From contig JAPTOF010000003.1 of the NCBI GenBank assembly GCA_028554755.1, positions 31,972,501-32,036,500 of the forward strand: a stretch of DNA of 64,000 nt, read 5' to 3'. A model generated the notes under the pieces. It was given only the letters and a program-made list of their open reading frames with translations. It did not search any database and was not told where the DNA came from. A program made the position numbers and the translations under genes. This document shows, in pieces, positions 1 through 13,486 of the stretch (the first letter of the stretch is position 1; each line of letters starts with the position of its first letter). This DNA comes from Cordia subcordata (taxonomy: Eukaryota; Streptophyta; Magnoliopsida; Boraginales; Cordiaceae).

Positions 1-349
1 TATAATTAATAACAATAACAATGAAGTAAGGAGGAGGATATCAGCTAGAAAGTCCGGACTGAGAAATATCTGTATCTGTCCATCAAGATAGATGGGCAAA
101 TTGAGAGCTATAGGAATTGGGTGAGTACGTACTGCACTTAGTTACAAGAGTTTGGGGGCTTTGGGAATTGGGAGGGGTTCTATATATAAAAAGGGAAGGT
201 AGGTGGGGTCAGTTGTAACATGCCCTCTTGTGAGGGGCACTACCTTTTGTTTAACGTAACCACGAGGATGACAAAGACGCAATCCTTATTCATCTTCATC
301 TTTTGCTGTTATTCAATCAATATCGTTTTTATTTTTATTAATTCTTGGG

Positions 350-389
<40 letters not shown>

Positions 390-2510
390 CGCGGAGAGAG
401 TAGGCACTGAGAGAATTAAGGATGATGCATGATGATCATTGAGCAAGGGTGGGTAGGTGGGTGGGTTGCCATTTGCCAGCCCTCTTAACTGTTGCATGGT
501 CCCTCCTTTTTTGACCTTTAATTCACAAAAATGAAGTAAGGATGATCATTGAGCGACAGGCCAATCGTTCTTCTTTTATTTCAAGCTTGGTAGCTCGCCC
601 AAGTCCTATGTCCTTGTCACCTTTTCAATCTCGAAATAATTAATGAACAAATTAAATTAGAGTGTGATTAATTTAATTAGTATATAGTTGCAACTAATCA
701 CAAGAAGGTGTTGACAAATCCAAAAATTAAAGGCCTTCATCATATATACTACGTTCTAGGATATGTTTATGCTTATTTATTTGGGTTAATTATATATATA
801 TATATATATATATAATTATTACTAGCTTAACTTAAGCTGATAGCTATAGGTCACCTTCCCACATGTGCAAGCAATGTGTGTGTGTGTGTGTATGTACACT
901 TGGCTGCTGAGAATTAATACAATGATTAGTCTCATGAGACTCATAACATATCATTAACCAGACTAAATTAATTTTGTCAATCTCTGATTGGTGTAGGTAC
1001 CTGCCAGAGAAGTAAAACACGGTGTATATCTTGCTCTTTAATTAACACTAGTAAAGCTAGCGCTTATCTAAAATTAAGATGATGATTATGTGTTCAGATG
1101 GTGAATGCCACTCTATATTTTTAATCAAGTGAGGTTTTGAATATATTACACCTATCTAGCTTTTCAGAGAGCGCATAATTAATTAAATTGCTTAAACTTT
1201 AAAAAACCGGTGAAAGCGAAATAAGACCTCAATTGTGAGAAATAAAGTTGGCTCAAGAGAAAACTGATGCATATGATGCCGATGGCGATGACTAAATAAG
1301 GAATTAGAGGATAGATATGCCCCCAACACAGAGTAAACCTATTTATTTAATTTATAATATATATATATATATATATATGTGGTAGAACTATCTAGTTAGA
1401 ATATTCCAAGTATTAAAATGACTGCATCAATTTAGCAACTTAAGTAGTTATTGTAGAAGGCGTTAGTTTTGCTCATCTATTTTCTTTTTGCCTTAATTAA
1501 TGGATATGTTTATTGATCTCCCAGAAGTCCTGACAAATCTTCTGTAAAAAAAAGTAAATTAACGACTTTCTCTCCAAAACATCAAGCAAGCTGAGATCAT
1601 GCCAATAATTAATTAGTACAGAGTTAAAGAAGGAAGATAAATGGAAAAAGGAAAAGGAAAAGAGAAGAGAAACAAGCCATGTGCCTTTTCCAACATAACT
1701 GAATCAATAATGAAAAAGCATTCGGACGACATAAAGCAGGCAGATACACATGATTGACTTGATCATCGTTGTATTATTATCAGATATATATATATATATA
1801 TATATATATGTGATTTTGCCAAATTAAAAAGGTTCCACAATCATAATTATTTCGTACGTCCTTCCTAGCAAATTCCTTCACATCTTTTTTAGTTGCCTAT
1901 TGATTAAGAAGAAGTAATTATATAATGGAATTCTGGTTGATTATATATGTATACAGTAAGATAATATAATTCGAGAGCTAAATGTATGTAACGATATCAC
2001 ACATACGTACATATGTGCATACATACATATATATATGTAAGGCGGGCAGGCAAATGGAACAAGAGAGCACATGCATGCTAATGGGGGTGCTTGTTGGCAT
2101 ATCTTCTTTTTCTATCCTCCGTCCCCCCAGCTTATTTTCTTTTTGTCTGTTTTCTGTACCATACGATAACTAATCCACAACCTTCAATGCGAGCTGCTCC
2201 AGCCACTTTAATTATATACAAGGCTTCTTTAATAAATTTTCATTTTATATATGATGACTACTCATGAAAGCAATTGGCTTGGTGTCTAACTAGCTTATGG
2301 TAAAATATTTTCATTTTCAAATTTTTTAATTTCTCTCTCCCTCTCCCTCTCCCGCCCCCCCCCCCCCACACCAAAAAGAAAAACCCCCACATACATGTGT
2401 GTGTATATTCTGGATTTGTAAGACATATATATAACTTAATTTCTAGTTGCAATTTGGCCTGCGCAGATGAATATATATGAATCTATATAGCCTCTACTTA
2501 TAATTAATTA
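1..2510. other. Intergenic, AT-rich, no gene seen
   Basis: No supported coding exon was found on either strand. The stretch is AT-rich and carries several (TA)n microsatellites (near 353-380, 793-814, 1358-1378 and 1783-1809), a short (TG)n near 875-890 and a C-run at about 2353-2367. The open frames here are short, contain simple repeats and resemble no family I know. Confidence 0.6.
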
Positions 2511-3229
2511 GGGTAAATCCCATTTTCCCCCATGGGTTTTCAGTTAAATCTTAAATTCCCTCATGAAGTTTTAGTTTTACCCATATTCTCCCATGACTCC
2601 AATTTTCCCAAACAAAGCCTTGTATTAAAGGCATCTTTATTTTTTTTTATTTTATAACCCAAAAGAGAAAAGAAAAGAAAAAGAAAGATAGTAGACAAAA
2701 AATTTAATAAAATTATTTAATAGATCAATGAGTCACTAATAAAATAAAGAATCACAAAAAAAAATCAAAAATACAAGGAAAAAGCAAAAAAAAAAAAAAA
2801 GCTACTTATTTTACAAAAACTGCCCTATACACACTATTAAAGAAAAATTAAATTCACTTTAAAACAATTATTTTCTAATATATATTTCAAATTTAATTAT
2901 TTTTTCCTATCCAAGCTCATCATGTTTTTAACCAGCTAACCATTTAAAAATAAAAATAAAAAGTAAAAATAGTTATTATACAAATTAATAAAAAATTAAA
3001 TAAAATCTTCTTTTATATGTGTGTCTATCAAATTAATTTTTTTAAATTTCAGAGTATAACTTTTTATAAACTAACAACTTAAAAACTTAACACAAAAACT
3101 AAAAGAATAATTAAGATAAGGCATTGTTTGGTGAAACTCACTATTATGGGGGAAAGTGAGTAAAAAAAAATCTTGATGGGGGAGTTTGGGATTTATGCTA
3201 CAACTCATGGGGAGAAATGGCATTCTCCC
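2511..3229. mobile_element. Non-autonomous TIR element with 10-bp target duplication
   Basis: The left arm begins GGGTAAATCCCATTTTCCCC. The right arm, read on the other strand, begins GGGAGAATGCCATTTCTCCC, and the similarity continues imperfectly for roughly 100 bp (CCATGGG/CCATGAG, then CCCTCATGAAG/CCCCCATCAAG). The element is flanked on both sides by TAATTAATTA (2501-2510 and 3230-3239). The interior is AT-rich with no open reading frame. A 9-10-bp duplication suits the Mutator (MULE) superfamily, but the flank is a low-complexity palindrome, so the duplication is weaker evidence than it looks. Confidence 0.6.
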
Positions 3230-3239
3230 TAATTAATTA

Positions 3240-3911
3240 GTACAAGAAAAAGTTACCAGTCATGCATGTCATGTCAGTTTCTGATTAACCAATCATGGTA
3301 TATAATTAAGCAATTTTTATGACTGTCTGTCTATATTACAGATAGTAGTAGTATTAGTGTTGTGGAGCCAGCATGTTAGCTAGCAGGCCCGCAAGCTCCT
3401 GCTAAGTAGCGTGTATTAATTGCATGCACTTCCAACAACACATCTTGCACTGAAAAACATTTGGATGAAAAGCCACGGAGGTTGATAGCGACGACCTCTC
3501 TCTACCCAGCGCTTTGATTTGCAGTTACACACAGCCATCAAATTGTAGTACGTACTGTCTTTGGAAGCAATTTTGTATAAATAGATAGGTCGACCATGCA
3601 TGCCAATCCTACGTACGTAGTACAGCATCATCCAGTTCATGCATATTTAGCTTTGGGTCGATATATAACAAATTCATTTTATATATATACACGCACTAAT
3701 TGCCAGTTGCCAATGCCCCTTGTAAATATGAGCAACATGTCACTGCACAAGCAAGACTACTGTACGATTTAATTGATCCAAACAAATTAAACCACCATGA
3801 TATATATGAAGAAATGTCATCAGAAACCCTGCACTTACAGCAACATTTTGCCTCACTCTATTGTGATTATTAGGAAAAGTGCAAACTTATAAGTATAAAA
3901 GGAAAGAGGTA

Positions 3912-3955
<44 letters not shown>

Positions 3956-4838
3956 ACCATTTGGCTAAGCTTATCTAAGACTTATAAGCTGTAAATAGTA
4001 AAAAACATATAAGGGTATTTTTATGCAAGAACTTATAAGTTACAAAATAAGCCGAGCCAGCCAGGCACTAGGCCAACTCAATTTAACGGTGCTTCAGTGC
4101 ATGATAATCAATTTACGTACAGAAGATATGAAGAAGCTGCATGGCCAGCCCTATGTCTTACGTTCACTGTATACATATAGTGGCATGAATTAAGAATTCA
4201 TTCCATGACTAGGAGTATTATCGATCAGTAAGCAGGCAGTACTCTTAACAACTTCCAGTTAATTAATTAAACCTCAAGCTATTGATTCCGATTAAAAAAA
4301 AAAAAAAGGGCTTTCAGGTTTTTCCTAATTCATTTCTCCATTCCAGCTGCCACGCAACAATGGTCTTGGAATCAACTCGTCTAGATGTTCTCCAATCCCA
4401 TGCATGCATGCATATGCATAGACATTATTATTAATATCTCGAATATTCTTGCAAATTTTCGCCATATAATTAGATTTCAAACCATCAAACGGACAGCAAA
4501 TTGTTCACAGAAAAACTAGGTGCATGGTTAAAACCTATTAATTAATTGCTTTCAGATCATATCGATCATCCCACCAGCAATGCCCGTGATTCTTATATCT
4601 GATTTTGATCACACGTACAGCTGCAGGACGTTGGTGGGGCGGTTAAAACTTACTTGTATCTTATAATTAGCTTTTCACGTTTACGTATGCTTTCTTTTGC
4701 CCAAAGAAGTAATACAAGGAAAATAAAGGATTCGATGATTTTGATTCTTTATAATGCATTTTCTTCTTGTCACTATTCTGCGTACATACTTGAAATTAAT
4801 TCCCTTTAGCAGTATAGTAATAAGAGAGTGAGAGCAAC

Positions 4839-4872
<34 letters not shown>

Positions 4873-5453
4873 TGGGGGGGTTGGGAGGGTTTTTGGGGAA
4901 GGTGGGGGGTGCATGCATATATATATATATATATATAGGATCACCGGTAGTGTCTTTGAAATTATAATAATAATTAAACAATTTGAAAATCAGAGGAATT
5001 ACATTAATTAATCCATTGATCGCGGATAACATATGGACAGCAGCAAGCTTCCCAAAAGAAATTACTGTTCACTATGCAATGACTTCTTATCCTATACAAA
5101 AATTAGTTGGTCGCCCAAGTACATACATGCATGCATGCATGCTATATATGTCTACATGTGTACGTTGGTTAGCAATCATTTCCAAAGCTATTTGCTTAAT
5201 TAGCCTGGAAGCACAAGCATTCAGCTGTCAGTTTCACCCTGCTATAAACTAGATATTAATTAAACTGATCGATGCATGTAAAGCCAATCTCGGGACCGAA
5301 GGGGGGGAAAAAAAAAGAAAGAAATTGAAAGAAAAGATAGAGAGAAGGCATGCAGAATCTCTTGCTTCAACTCCATCGCTCCAATAAAAAAGTTGATTAA
5401 ATTCTAGACGGTCCTCTAGAAGAAGAACTCATCGTTGACCTCTTCGCTTGACT
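3240..5453. other. Intergenic, downstream of the RING gene
   Basis: No coding exon is recognised. It holds a long (TA)n tract at 3917-3951, (TA/TG)n with a G-rich run at about 4840-4910, and (TA)n at 4918-4936. A stretch at about 3960-4055 has the TTATAAG words and an AAAATAAGCCGAGCC end seen in the MITE family described elsewhere in the window. The last part, up to 5453, probably includes the 3' UTR of the minus-strand RING gene. Confidence 0.5.
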
Positions 5454-8400
5454 TCATGAATGAGAATAGGCAGCCCGCACCACATCAATTATTGGAGCTT
5501 GACACACTGGACACCTTCCACTACTCCACTGCAGTTCATGAGCACACTTGAAACAAGTGCACATATGCCCACATCTGATGAAAGCCCCCATGAAAAATAT
5601 AATATTTTCTTACAATTAAGGCGGTTATGATCATTGAAGTATATGTTTAATGACTCTAACAAAAATCAACTTGATGTGGAATGGATTATATCTATGTATA
5701 TTACAGTTGCTTATACCTATATAGAAGAGAGTCCACTTGCAACTTGCGGCAGATGCAACAAATTCCTTTTCTTGGACCTTTCTTTTGTGTTGAATGCCTG
5801 CTTCTCCTTTGATGATCACCTAATATAATTAATGGATTCAGAGTGTCATCTCAATTTCAATGACCGGGAGTCAACTAGACAAGTTTGAAAACCTTTACTT
5901 GCATTTAATTAATATGTAAACCCCAAAACTGTATAGACTGGAAATGAGAGTCGGACATAGATGGCACTCAACGAAGTTACTCTATGTTTGTATGATTTCT
6001 TTTGCTCAACTGTGGACAGCAAAGATCTGATAACTCTGACCTAATTTATATGTAGTCTTGGCATGTTTCTTTAAGTTTCGAGCAATCTTAATTGTATTCT
6101 TTTTCTGCAAACAGTCTGCCATGATGAATTAGACGAGAGATGTTTTGCTGCCTTCAAGCTTTGATCATGTACTGTACATGTTAAACTTCTCCTACAAACA
6201 TGCAATAATAATCTTATACCTAGCTCTATGTCTATGAGAGATGATTTGCTGCCTTCAAGCTCTATATATGTGAAGTTTGATGGGAAACAAAAATAGGACA
6301 CTGTCAAGGCCAATCATGTCAACTTGCAAGTTGCAAGAATCTATTCTATAGCACAAGGATTTCACTAATTTATCTTAATAAATGGAATGCATATTATCTC
6401 TTGGAGCTCACCTGAATGACCTAAGGCAGCAACAACCTCCTGCTGCATGTTCATGCAGCTCTTTATTGATTTTCGTAGTTCAGACATCTCTTGATGGAGT
6501 TGCTCCATATGTCGTCTCATTTCATAAATGAGCTCCATTTCCTATAAGCCACATATTACATCACATCTGACCTTAAGCAATTTATTAGATAACTACTATG
6601 CAGAAGTTCAATAAAATAACTTACAATTGAAGGACTATTGGTCATGGAGCAACATCGTCGACTTTCAAGATAACAGCAGCTTGGTGATGTATTTTGATGC
6701 AAAAATGGCGATGCCGCTTGATCTGAAGCATCACTTGCTCCAAGGCCGTTATTTTGTTCCCATGAAGTAGACGGCACAGAGGATGTCATTTGATCAGCAT
6801 ATTCCTCGAATTCATCATACTCTCCTTCAACATGACTCTCATCTTCTTCATAATCATCGTCATCATAACCTGAATTACAACCTTCTTTTTCCTCCTCCTC
6901 CTCCTCCTCCTCTTCTTCTTCTTCTTCTTCTTCTTCACGTTCTTGAGGTCTCTCTTCCTCTACCCCGGAGATTTGTTCTTTTCCTTTGTTTGTTTGGCTG
7001 CCCATAATTGGATTTATTTGTTGCTGAGTACGAGAAATCATTAATCTGTCTATAGTTTCCCTCAGTCCACTGGAAAGAAAAGTTGAGACACTCTTTCTGC
7101 ACATATAAGCAAGCAAAGGAGTCACAAGCAAGCAAAATCATTAGACCTTTCAACGAATTAGGGACGTCTATGCGCAAAGTAAGGTAAGATGATGAATCAG
7201 AGTAGAAAGAAAGCATAAATTATCAGCTTATTCATTCTGATGTCAAATTTGTACTGTAAAAAATCCAAAAGAAGGTGTAAACTGGTGAACGTTGTATATT
7301 GACCATTGTTGAGAATCTAACAACAATATCATATATCATGCGATTGATCATCCAAGTTAATGATTTTCATCACTAAGTAACAATCACAGCACGATGTATA
7401 CTATCCAATCCATCTCATGGTTTGCCAAGTTTATGATCTCCTCAATCAAAATCAGGGAAACAGAGAATTCTCAGGGTATTCTCCACAACTCTTTTAATAT
7501 ACAATTGAATTTACTGAAGCAAATATTTACAATTTCTGCTGTTCCATCATTTGAAAAAGTCATGTCTATTTGGAAAATCATATACCTCTGTAGTACATTC
7601 ACTCCTTTTCACAATTTTCAGGCTTTGTAGTGCTAAAAGGGATACCTGGGTGTCAGAAAACTTAATAAATTGAAGCATCTCCCAGAAGTTCTTCAAAGCA
7701 ATTTCCATTTGTATATCAATTTTTCACTCAACTTCCAGTTCTCCATCTACCAAAATCTGTGATCTCGGAATTTCTTTAGGGATGATTGGTAAAAATAAAA
7801 TCTTATAAAGATTCTTTGTCTAATATGGGTTTAAAATAAAAAACGATGCTGAAGAGAAAAACAAATGAGTATAAAAAGACTTAAATCATACATGATAACC
7901 TCTGCATACCTTTGAAGGAGTTGGCTTATCTCCTGATTTTCCATGAACGGATCAAGCATCTCCTGGTATCTTGCTTGCCTGAGACCTTCCCATTCACTGC
8001 GAGGTCGGGAAATATCACTTGCCCAATCTTGGCTGGTTTTTGCTTGAAGCTCGCAACCGGAGTGTTGTTGTTTCCGTCCAATCCGTGTAGGAGAGGCATT
8101 ACTTGCCCATTCCTGTTCACTTTCACTTAGATGGTGGTTATTGGCACCTTCCTCTGACCAATCGCACTGTGGATGAACACAACTACTTGCGCCGTTAAGA
8201 CAGTCACCCTGTAGATATGTATCATAACCCAGCTTGTTGTCGTTGATTTCTGTGAGAATGCGTACTTCTGCCTCTCGTTTGCCTGCGCAACTATCTTCTT
8301 CAATAACGTTGAAGGCAGTTGCCGTCTTCGCAGAGTCTAAATGGCCACAACTGCTGATTTCATCATCATTTGCCCTCTGCTGAACAACATCTAACCTTGG

Positions 8401-10736
8401 GGTAGCTTCTTGATAACCATTTCCTGAGCAAGGGGCCTGGGGAGTGTTCTTCTCCTGTGTCGCCTTAGTTTCAAGATTACCATCTACCGCAAATATGCTG
8501 GCTGTACCAGAGTTTTCTGCTTGTTGGATATTATCTGCCATCTCAGTATCAGCATACTTCAAGGCTGTCACTCTTTCATGATCATTTCCTTTTCTCATCG
8601 GATTCGATTCACTTGAAGGTTTTGGTTTTTCAGCTTGTGTAGTGTTATCTACCACCTCTTTCTGCGAATTTTTGGAGTCGAATGCAACATGCTGAGATTC
8701 TGGCTTGAATCTTTCCCTGAAACACATGAGGAAAGTAATTGTTATTGTGGCACAGAAATTTGAATGGGGAGACACAATACATACTAGCATGTGCCTCAAA
8801 CATCCATATGGGGCCATTGTTCCATAACTAATACGCATATCCGGTTGTACAACTCCACGACAGAAAGGGGAAGGAAACAGAACAATTAGCAGGCCTAGTC
8901 TTCTCTGAGTGTTCACTGGAGAGTCATAATTATAAGGATCAGACCAGTAGTTAATTTCCTCTATTATCTTATTAGAGCCGAAAAGTATACATCTTCATTG
9001 GATATCTTCTCAAGGTGCTACTTTGTGTAAATTATTATGAAGCCATGATCTCTTCTTGGGAGGCATTAGGTTACGTGGAAACGTGACATTCTTTGACTGG
9101 CTAAGAGAATCTGAATTGGCTATCAAATCCAAAACTTTCAACAATTTATGTCCATAAATATTTATATATGCATCACAAATGTGGCAAAATATGCAAATAT
9201 ATAGTAAGTGTATTAATTATGTTCCATTACCTAGAAATGAAAGCACGTATATAAGAAAGCACCCCATTAGAATTTTTCCTTTTTGTTTCTTTTGCTTTAG
9301 AAAGAAATTCAGGTTAAAGTTACAGGAAACATTGTCAAAAAGAAAAAGGCAACAAAGCAAAATGTTCTCTTATAAAAATACCCTATGCCATACAAGAAGA
9401 TGGTGAAATCTAACCTCAGACGCAAAATTGAGGACTTTGTTAACGGATTAGGTTGTGAGGAAGAAGAGTTTAAGGTTCGATCATTTTTAACTTCCAGTCC
9501 ACGACGTAGGAATTGAAACCAAAGCATGGCCTGTTTAGAAACCATAAGGTTACGTTTATCAATCATAAACAAGTAATGAAAAGCAAAATTAGCAAAATGG
9601 ATCGAGTCCGCAGGCAATAGAGAAGAAGAAGAAGAAGAAGAAGAAGAAACCTGAATCCGTCCTCGATGTGAAAATCGTGAAACAGCTTTACGTTCTACAA
9701 GTGCTTCAAGCTCCCTCTGCCTATCGCGCTGCATTTGCATGAGCAGATCGCTAAATGCCTGGCGCCCTCGGAGGAGTCGAGGTGATCCCAGAACAGGAGA
9801 GAAGGGCCTTTGTTCTGATGACTGATGATCCGATGATGTCCGAAGTCGAGGTAAATGCCTGGCGACCTCCGCATGCTCGCGATCATTGATATTGTGTTCT
9901 TCATTAGTGGAAGTGAGTTTCCTAATGAGATCCGCGACCTTGTGTCTCTCAATCTCTGTGGCGTCAGAATCTCTACCTTGGAAAGAAGGTGGACAACTTA
10001 AGCCTGTCCTGTCGGACTCCCAATCGCCGATCGAGTCATCATTGATCAAGGAGTGCGTGTCATCATATCTTGCATCAACGGATTCATCATGATCACCGGC
10101 CTCCTCGGAGCCTTGCTGAGAGATTTCAGTGGAAGCATTTTCTGGGAAAATGGAGGCTGCTGAATGGAATGTGGCAGTACAAACGGGCGAATTAGCAGAA
10201 ATGTTGGCCTCAAAACCTCTCCATTTGCGAACAAGGGAAGAAACGCCACCCGAATTCGGAATCTCGGCATGATTGGTAGTCTCAGGGGAATTCTTTCCTG
10301 TCCTGAATGGTGTCGCAGGAGCTGATGAACCACGGTTATTGGTGGTCGCATCACCTGGAAAAACCATATCCTCATGAGCTGTATCCAATTGGTGGGCAGC
10401 AGCATTGTCCCTGGAATGATGATGATCATTTTGGTTGATGGTATAGGTAGGGGTGTGCACCCACAGGTCTGTAGGATTAATATGATGATGATGGTGGTGG
10501 TGGTGGTGGTGGTGGTGGTCGTGGTGATGATGATGAGAATCGTGATGGGAATCAGAAGCAGCGTCTCTTGGTTGACCTGAAATGCAATGAACGAAGTCTT
10601 TGAGATTCTTGTGGAAAGCAGCAGCATTGGAATTGCTGTCTGTCCAGGGATGACGGCGGTTATGATTTCTCAGAACAGCACACCCAAATGGGGAGGAAGA
10701 GGAAGATGAGGCGATCTCAACCTGGGATGAAGCCAT
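5454..10736 (-). CDS. RING-finger E3 ubiquitin ligase (large, C-terminal C3HC4)
   Basis: Seven coding exons join in phase: 9651-10736, 9415-9530, 7910-8716, 6625-7096, 6412-6541, 5717-5819 and 5454-5574. They encode about 944 residues. The last two exons form the [12 protein letters not shown], then [14 protein letters not shown], then [10 protein letters not shown], which supplies the zinc ligands of a ubiquitin ligase. Upstream are conserved blocks of this plant family ([18 protein letters not shown], then GRIQ, then [19 protein letters not shown]) and a helical segment just before the RING ([19 protein letters not shown]). Exon 1 encodes a long His run (10482-10550) and exon 4 an acidic Glu run (6885-6936). 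Start: the ATG at 10736 gives MASSQVEI, which I recall as typical of homologues. An in-frame ATG at 10811 would add 25 residues. The family resembles Arabidopsis AT5G04460 from memory; the substrate is unknown. Confidence 0.88.
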
Positions 10737-11988
10737 TCCTCTTCTTCTTCTTTTTTCTTTCCTTTTGGGTTGTGTTGGTTGATATGGAATAGCGGAAAAT
10801 GCAATGCACAATTTTTAAGAGAGGATGAGTTTTGAATGTTTCAACGAGTGGTTAGGCCGCAATAACACAAAAGGAAAGAAGAAAGATGAAGCCATTGCAG
10901 GAAAATAGGCGGAGGATTGAAAAACAGACAAGAAATCACGACAGAAAAAACAATTATCGGTTATTGTAGTAACAATAATAGTAAGAAGAAGAAGGAGAAG
11001 GAGAATGGGGTAAAAATTTCCATATGAAGGAGCAAAGAAAGGGGTGGTGGTTAGGATAAACCAAAGACTCCATGGGTAAGAAGAAACATTGCTCTCTCCA
11101 AACTCTGTTTGTTCCCGCGGGGGCGGGGGGGGGGGGGGCGTGTTGTATGAGTCCAAAGCTTTTGGAAAGTCGGGGGGGGGGGGGGGATGATAACATATGT
11201 TAGGAGTTGGATAGGCACGACCAGAAAAATTTTGAAGGGCTAACACTTAAAAAAAAGAACGGGATGATGCTGTAAAACCAAAAAGCTGTTCCTGTTTTGC
11301 TGGAATGCCTTTAAAATTTGGAGAGAGGATACTATTTTTACCCTATTTCTCCCGTCTACCAACCCAAACAATCAATATCAAATATTTTTGACTTTGATTC
11401 CATTGTTAAAAATAATAGTTATTATTATTATTATTATTATTATTAACAACCACTAATATGTGCATTCAGTATTTTGGTGGTAGAAAAGAAACAGAATAAA
11501 ATAACATCAGACAAAATAAAGATAGAAAGAAACAGACAAACAACATCTACAATTTTGGAGGAAGAAAGAAACCCAAAATCCCCTGTTTGAGTAGCTTCCC
11601 AGTTTGGATTCATTGGCTGACAGCGTTGGGCCCCATCCCACTATTTTCAGTACACGTACTTACGGTTAGCGGTTCAGTTAATCCATTATATGGGCCGCCC
11701 TTTCCCCATCCAATATATGGGCCTACCACTCTCCCCCAGCCTTCCAGCCCCTCTTTTTCTCTTTTTTTGTAACCAGCCCATTACTTCCATAAAATCGAGG
11801 TGGTGGGGAGGGGGGGGGGGAAAAAAAAAAAAAAAAAACTACTTCATGATACCCATTTACAAAGTGCCACGTAGTTATTTATAAATAAAATTTTTAATGT
11901 TATTTCAATCCCCCCTAAAACAAAGATTTCCAAATTTCCAACCAACCTGAAAAGACGAGAGAGAGAGAGCTGATAGCAGTGAAGAGAT
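10737..11988. promoter_or_regulatory. Divergent intergenic region between RING gene and 81-aa gene
   Basis: About 1.25 kb separates the two divergently transcribed start codons, so it must hold both promoters and 5' UTRs. It contains two G-runs (near 11126-11139 and 11172-11187), a (TTA)n tract at about 11409-11445, a G-run followed by an A-run at 11810-11839, and a GA tract just before the plus-strand ATG (11958-11970). The proline-rich frames here arise from the G/C runs and are not supported as genes. No clear TATA box could be assigned. Confidence 0.45.
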
Positions 11989-13486
11989 ATGCCGGCCACC
12001 GCGACGATGATCGGAGCCCTACTGGGCTTGGGCACCCAGATGTACTCCAATGCCCTCCGCAAGCTACCATACATGCGCCGTAACTATTACCGCCTTTATT
12101 ATTATTGTTATTTTTAAATTTCTTTCTTTTTTTTCCCCTTGTTCTTCTTCTTATTTTTATTAATATTATTGCTGTTGAAAATTGAAATCTTTCTATTTAT
12201 TTGGTTAAAACGAACAAAAAAAAAAGGTTAGGATTTTAATTAATAATTAATTACGTTGTTTCTTTCTTTCTTTCTTTCTTTCTTTTTTTAAATATGAAAT
12301 TGGTGAAATGGTTGAAGATCCCTGGGAGCATTTGTTGGGGATGGGATTGGGAGCAGTGTTTGTGAATCAGTTGGTGAAGTGGGACGCCCAGCTCCAACAA
12401 GATCTGGATAAAATGCTTGACAAAGCCAAGCAAGCCAACCAACGCCGTTACTTCGGTATTCACTTACCCTTCAATTTCCTCTTTTTCTTTTTTGTTTGTT
12501 TGTTTGTTTTACAACATTGTTTTCCTTCTATGTATTTTCTCCTCATAATTGTTAATTGCCCCTTTGCGTTTATTAGGTTTTTTTTTTTTAAAAAAAAAGA
12601 ACTTAATTTTATGATGTTCAATCACTCATAATCATCGTGCTTAGCTTTTTGCCCTAAACGTACCATCTTTCTTCAACTCAAACTCAATGAGATATAAACC
12701 CCACTAAGTCCTCCAAGCCTTTTCTTTTTCCTGTGATTTTACTTTCAGCTGTATCTTTGTTTAGGAAAAGGAGACAACATTTAAGATTCCCTTCTTTTAT
12801 TTTCTTATTTTAGTATGACTTCTAAAACTCAAGAAGAGGGAAGGCTTCTATATTCTGAAATGAACAAATCATATTTTTGACATAGTTTTGTCAGTCCTCC
12901 TTGAGAAAATCGGGCTCCATTACTGCTCCAAGTTTGAACACGAACAGCAATGGAAAGATCTATTGCTGGAATCATTTGCATTTCTTTAATGTGTTGGAGG
13001 GTAGTTGATACGAGGGAGGGCAGCTGCTTCTTTTTGACAACCAATCATTTCGTTGTGCATCGGACTCCTATTGTCAGTTTTTTCCACCTTGTTGAATTAG
13101 GTGTGATTATATCTGCCGCACAACCATAACCATGTTTCTGAGAATCCTAGTGTTCTTGTATTCATTCACTTTTAGAAAAGGTGAGTGAACATGTCATCAT
13201 TTGCATTATGTTCTTGCTTTTATGTTGGTTAGTGTTGTGCTGTGCTTGGCACACTGATATGTTCGATTCTCTGTCTTTGGTTACCTCTGTGCCTTTGCTA
13301 GGGCTGTGGATTCTCCACTGACATTAATCTAGTGTACTTACTTACGTGTATATATCTAGTCAGTATTTCTTTCTTTAGAGCAGAGCCATGAACTTCTATA
13401 CATTAGTTTGCACTCGTTAACCATTCCATCTTTCAATTGTTTAAACTGGAGCGGCATTCTGAATTGCAGATGATGATGAAGATTAA
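11989..13486 (+). CDS. Small mitochondrial protein, likely complex I subunit (AT4G20150-like)
   Basis: Three exons, 11989-12079, 12318-12455 and 13470-13486, join in phase to give 81 residues. The protein starts MPATATMIGALLGLGTQMYS, continues RKLPYMRHPWEHLLGMGLG, and ends in an acidic tail FDDDED. The first intron splits the R-H pair and the second splits the first Asp of the tail, so the last exon carries only 14 coding bases plus the stop. A glycine-rich hydrophobic segment (residues about 7-19) and a second (about 35-50) suggest a small membrane-associated protein. From memory it matches AT4G20150, described as a plant complex I (NDUC2-type) subunit of the same length; this needs a search. 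Supporting context: it lies next to a GSO1-type kinase, as AT4G20150 lies next to GSO1 in Arabidopsis. Confidence 0.82.

Noticed and set aside
10046..10627. 193-aa minus-strand frame inside RING exon 1
   Set aside because: Alternate-frame shadow of the His-repeat exon; the true frame is longer and matches the family.
10815..11246. Proline-rich 143-aa frame on the minus strand upstream of the RING gene
   Set aside because: Its prolines come from the G-runs at 11.13 and 11.18 kb; there is no family resemblance, and it lies in the divergent promoter region.
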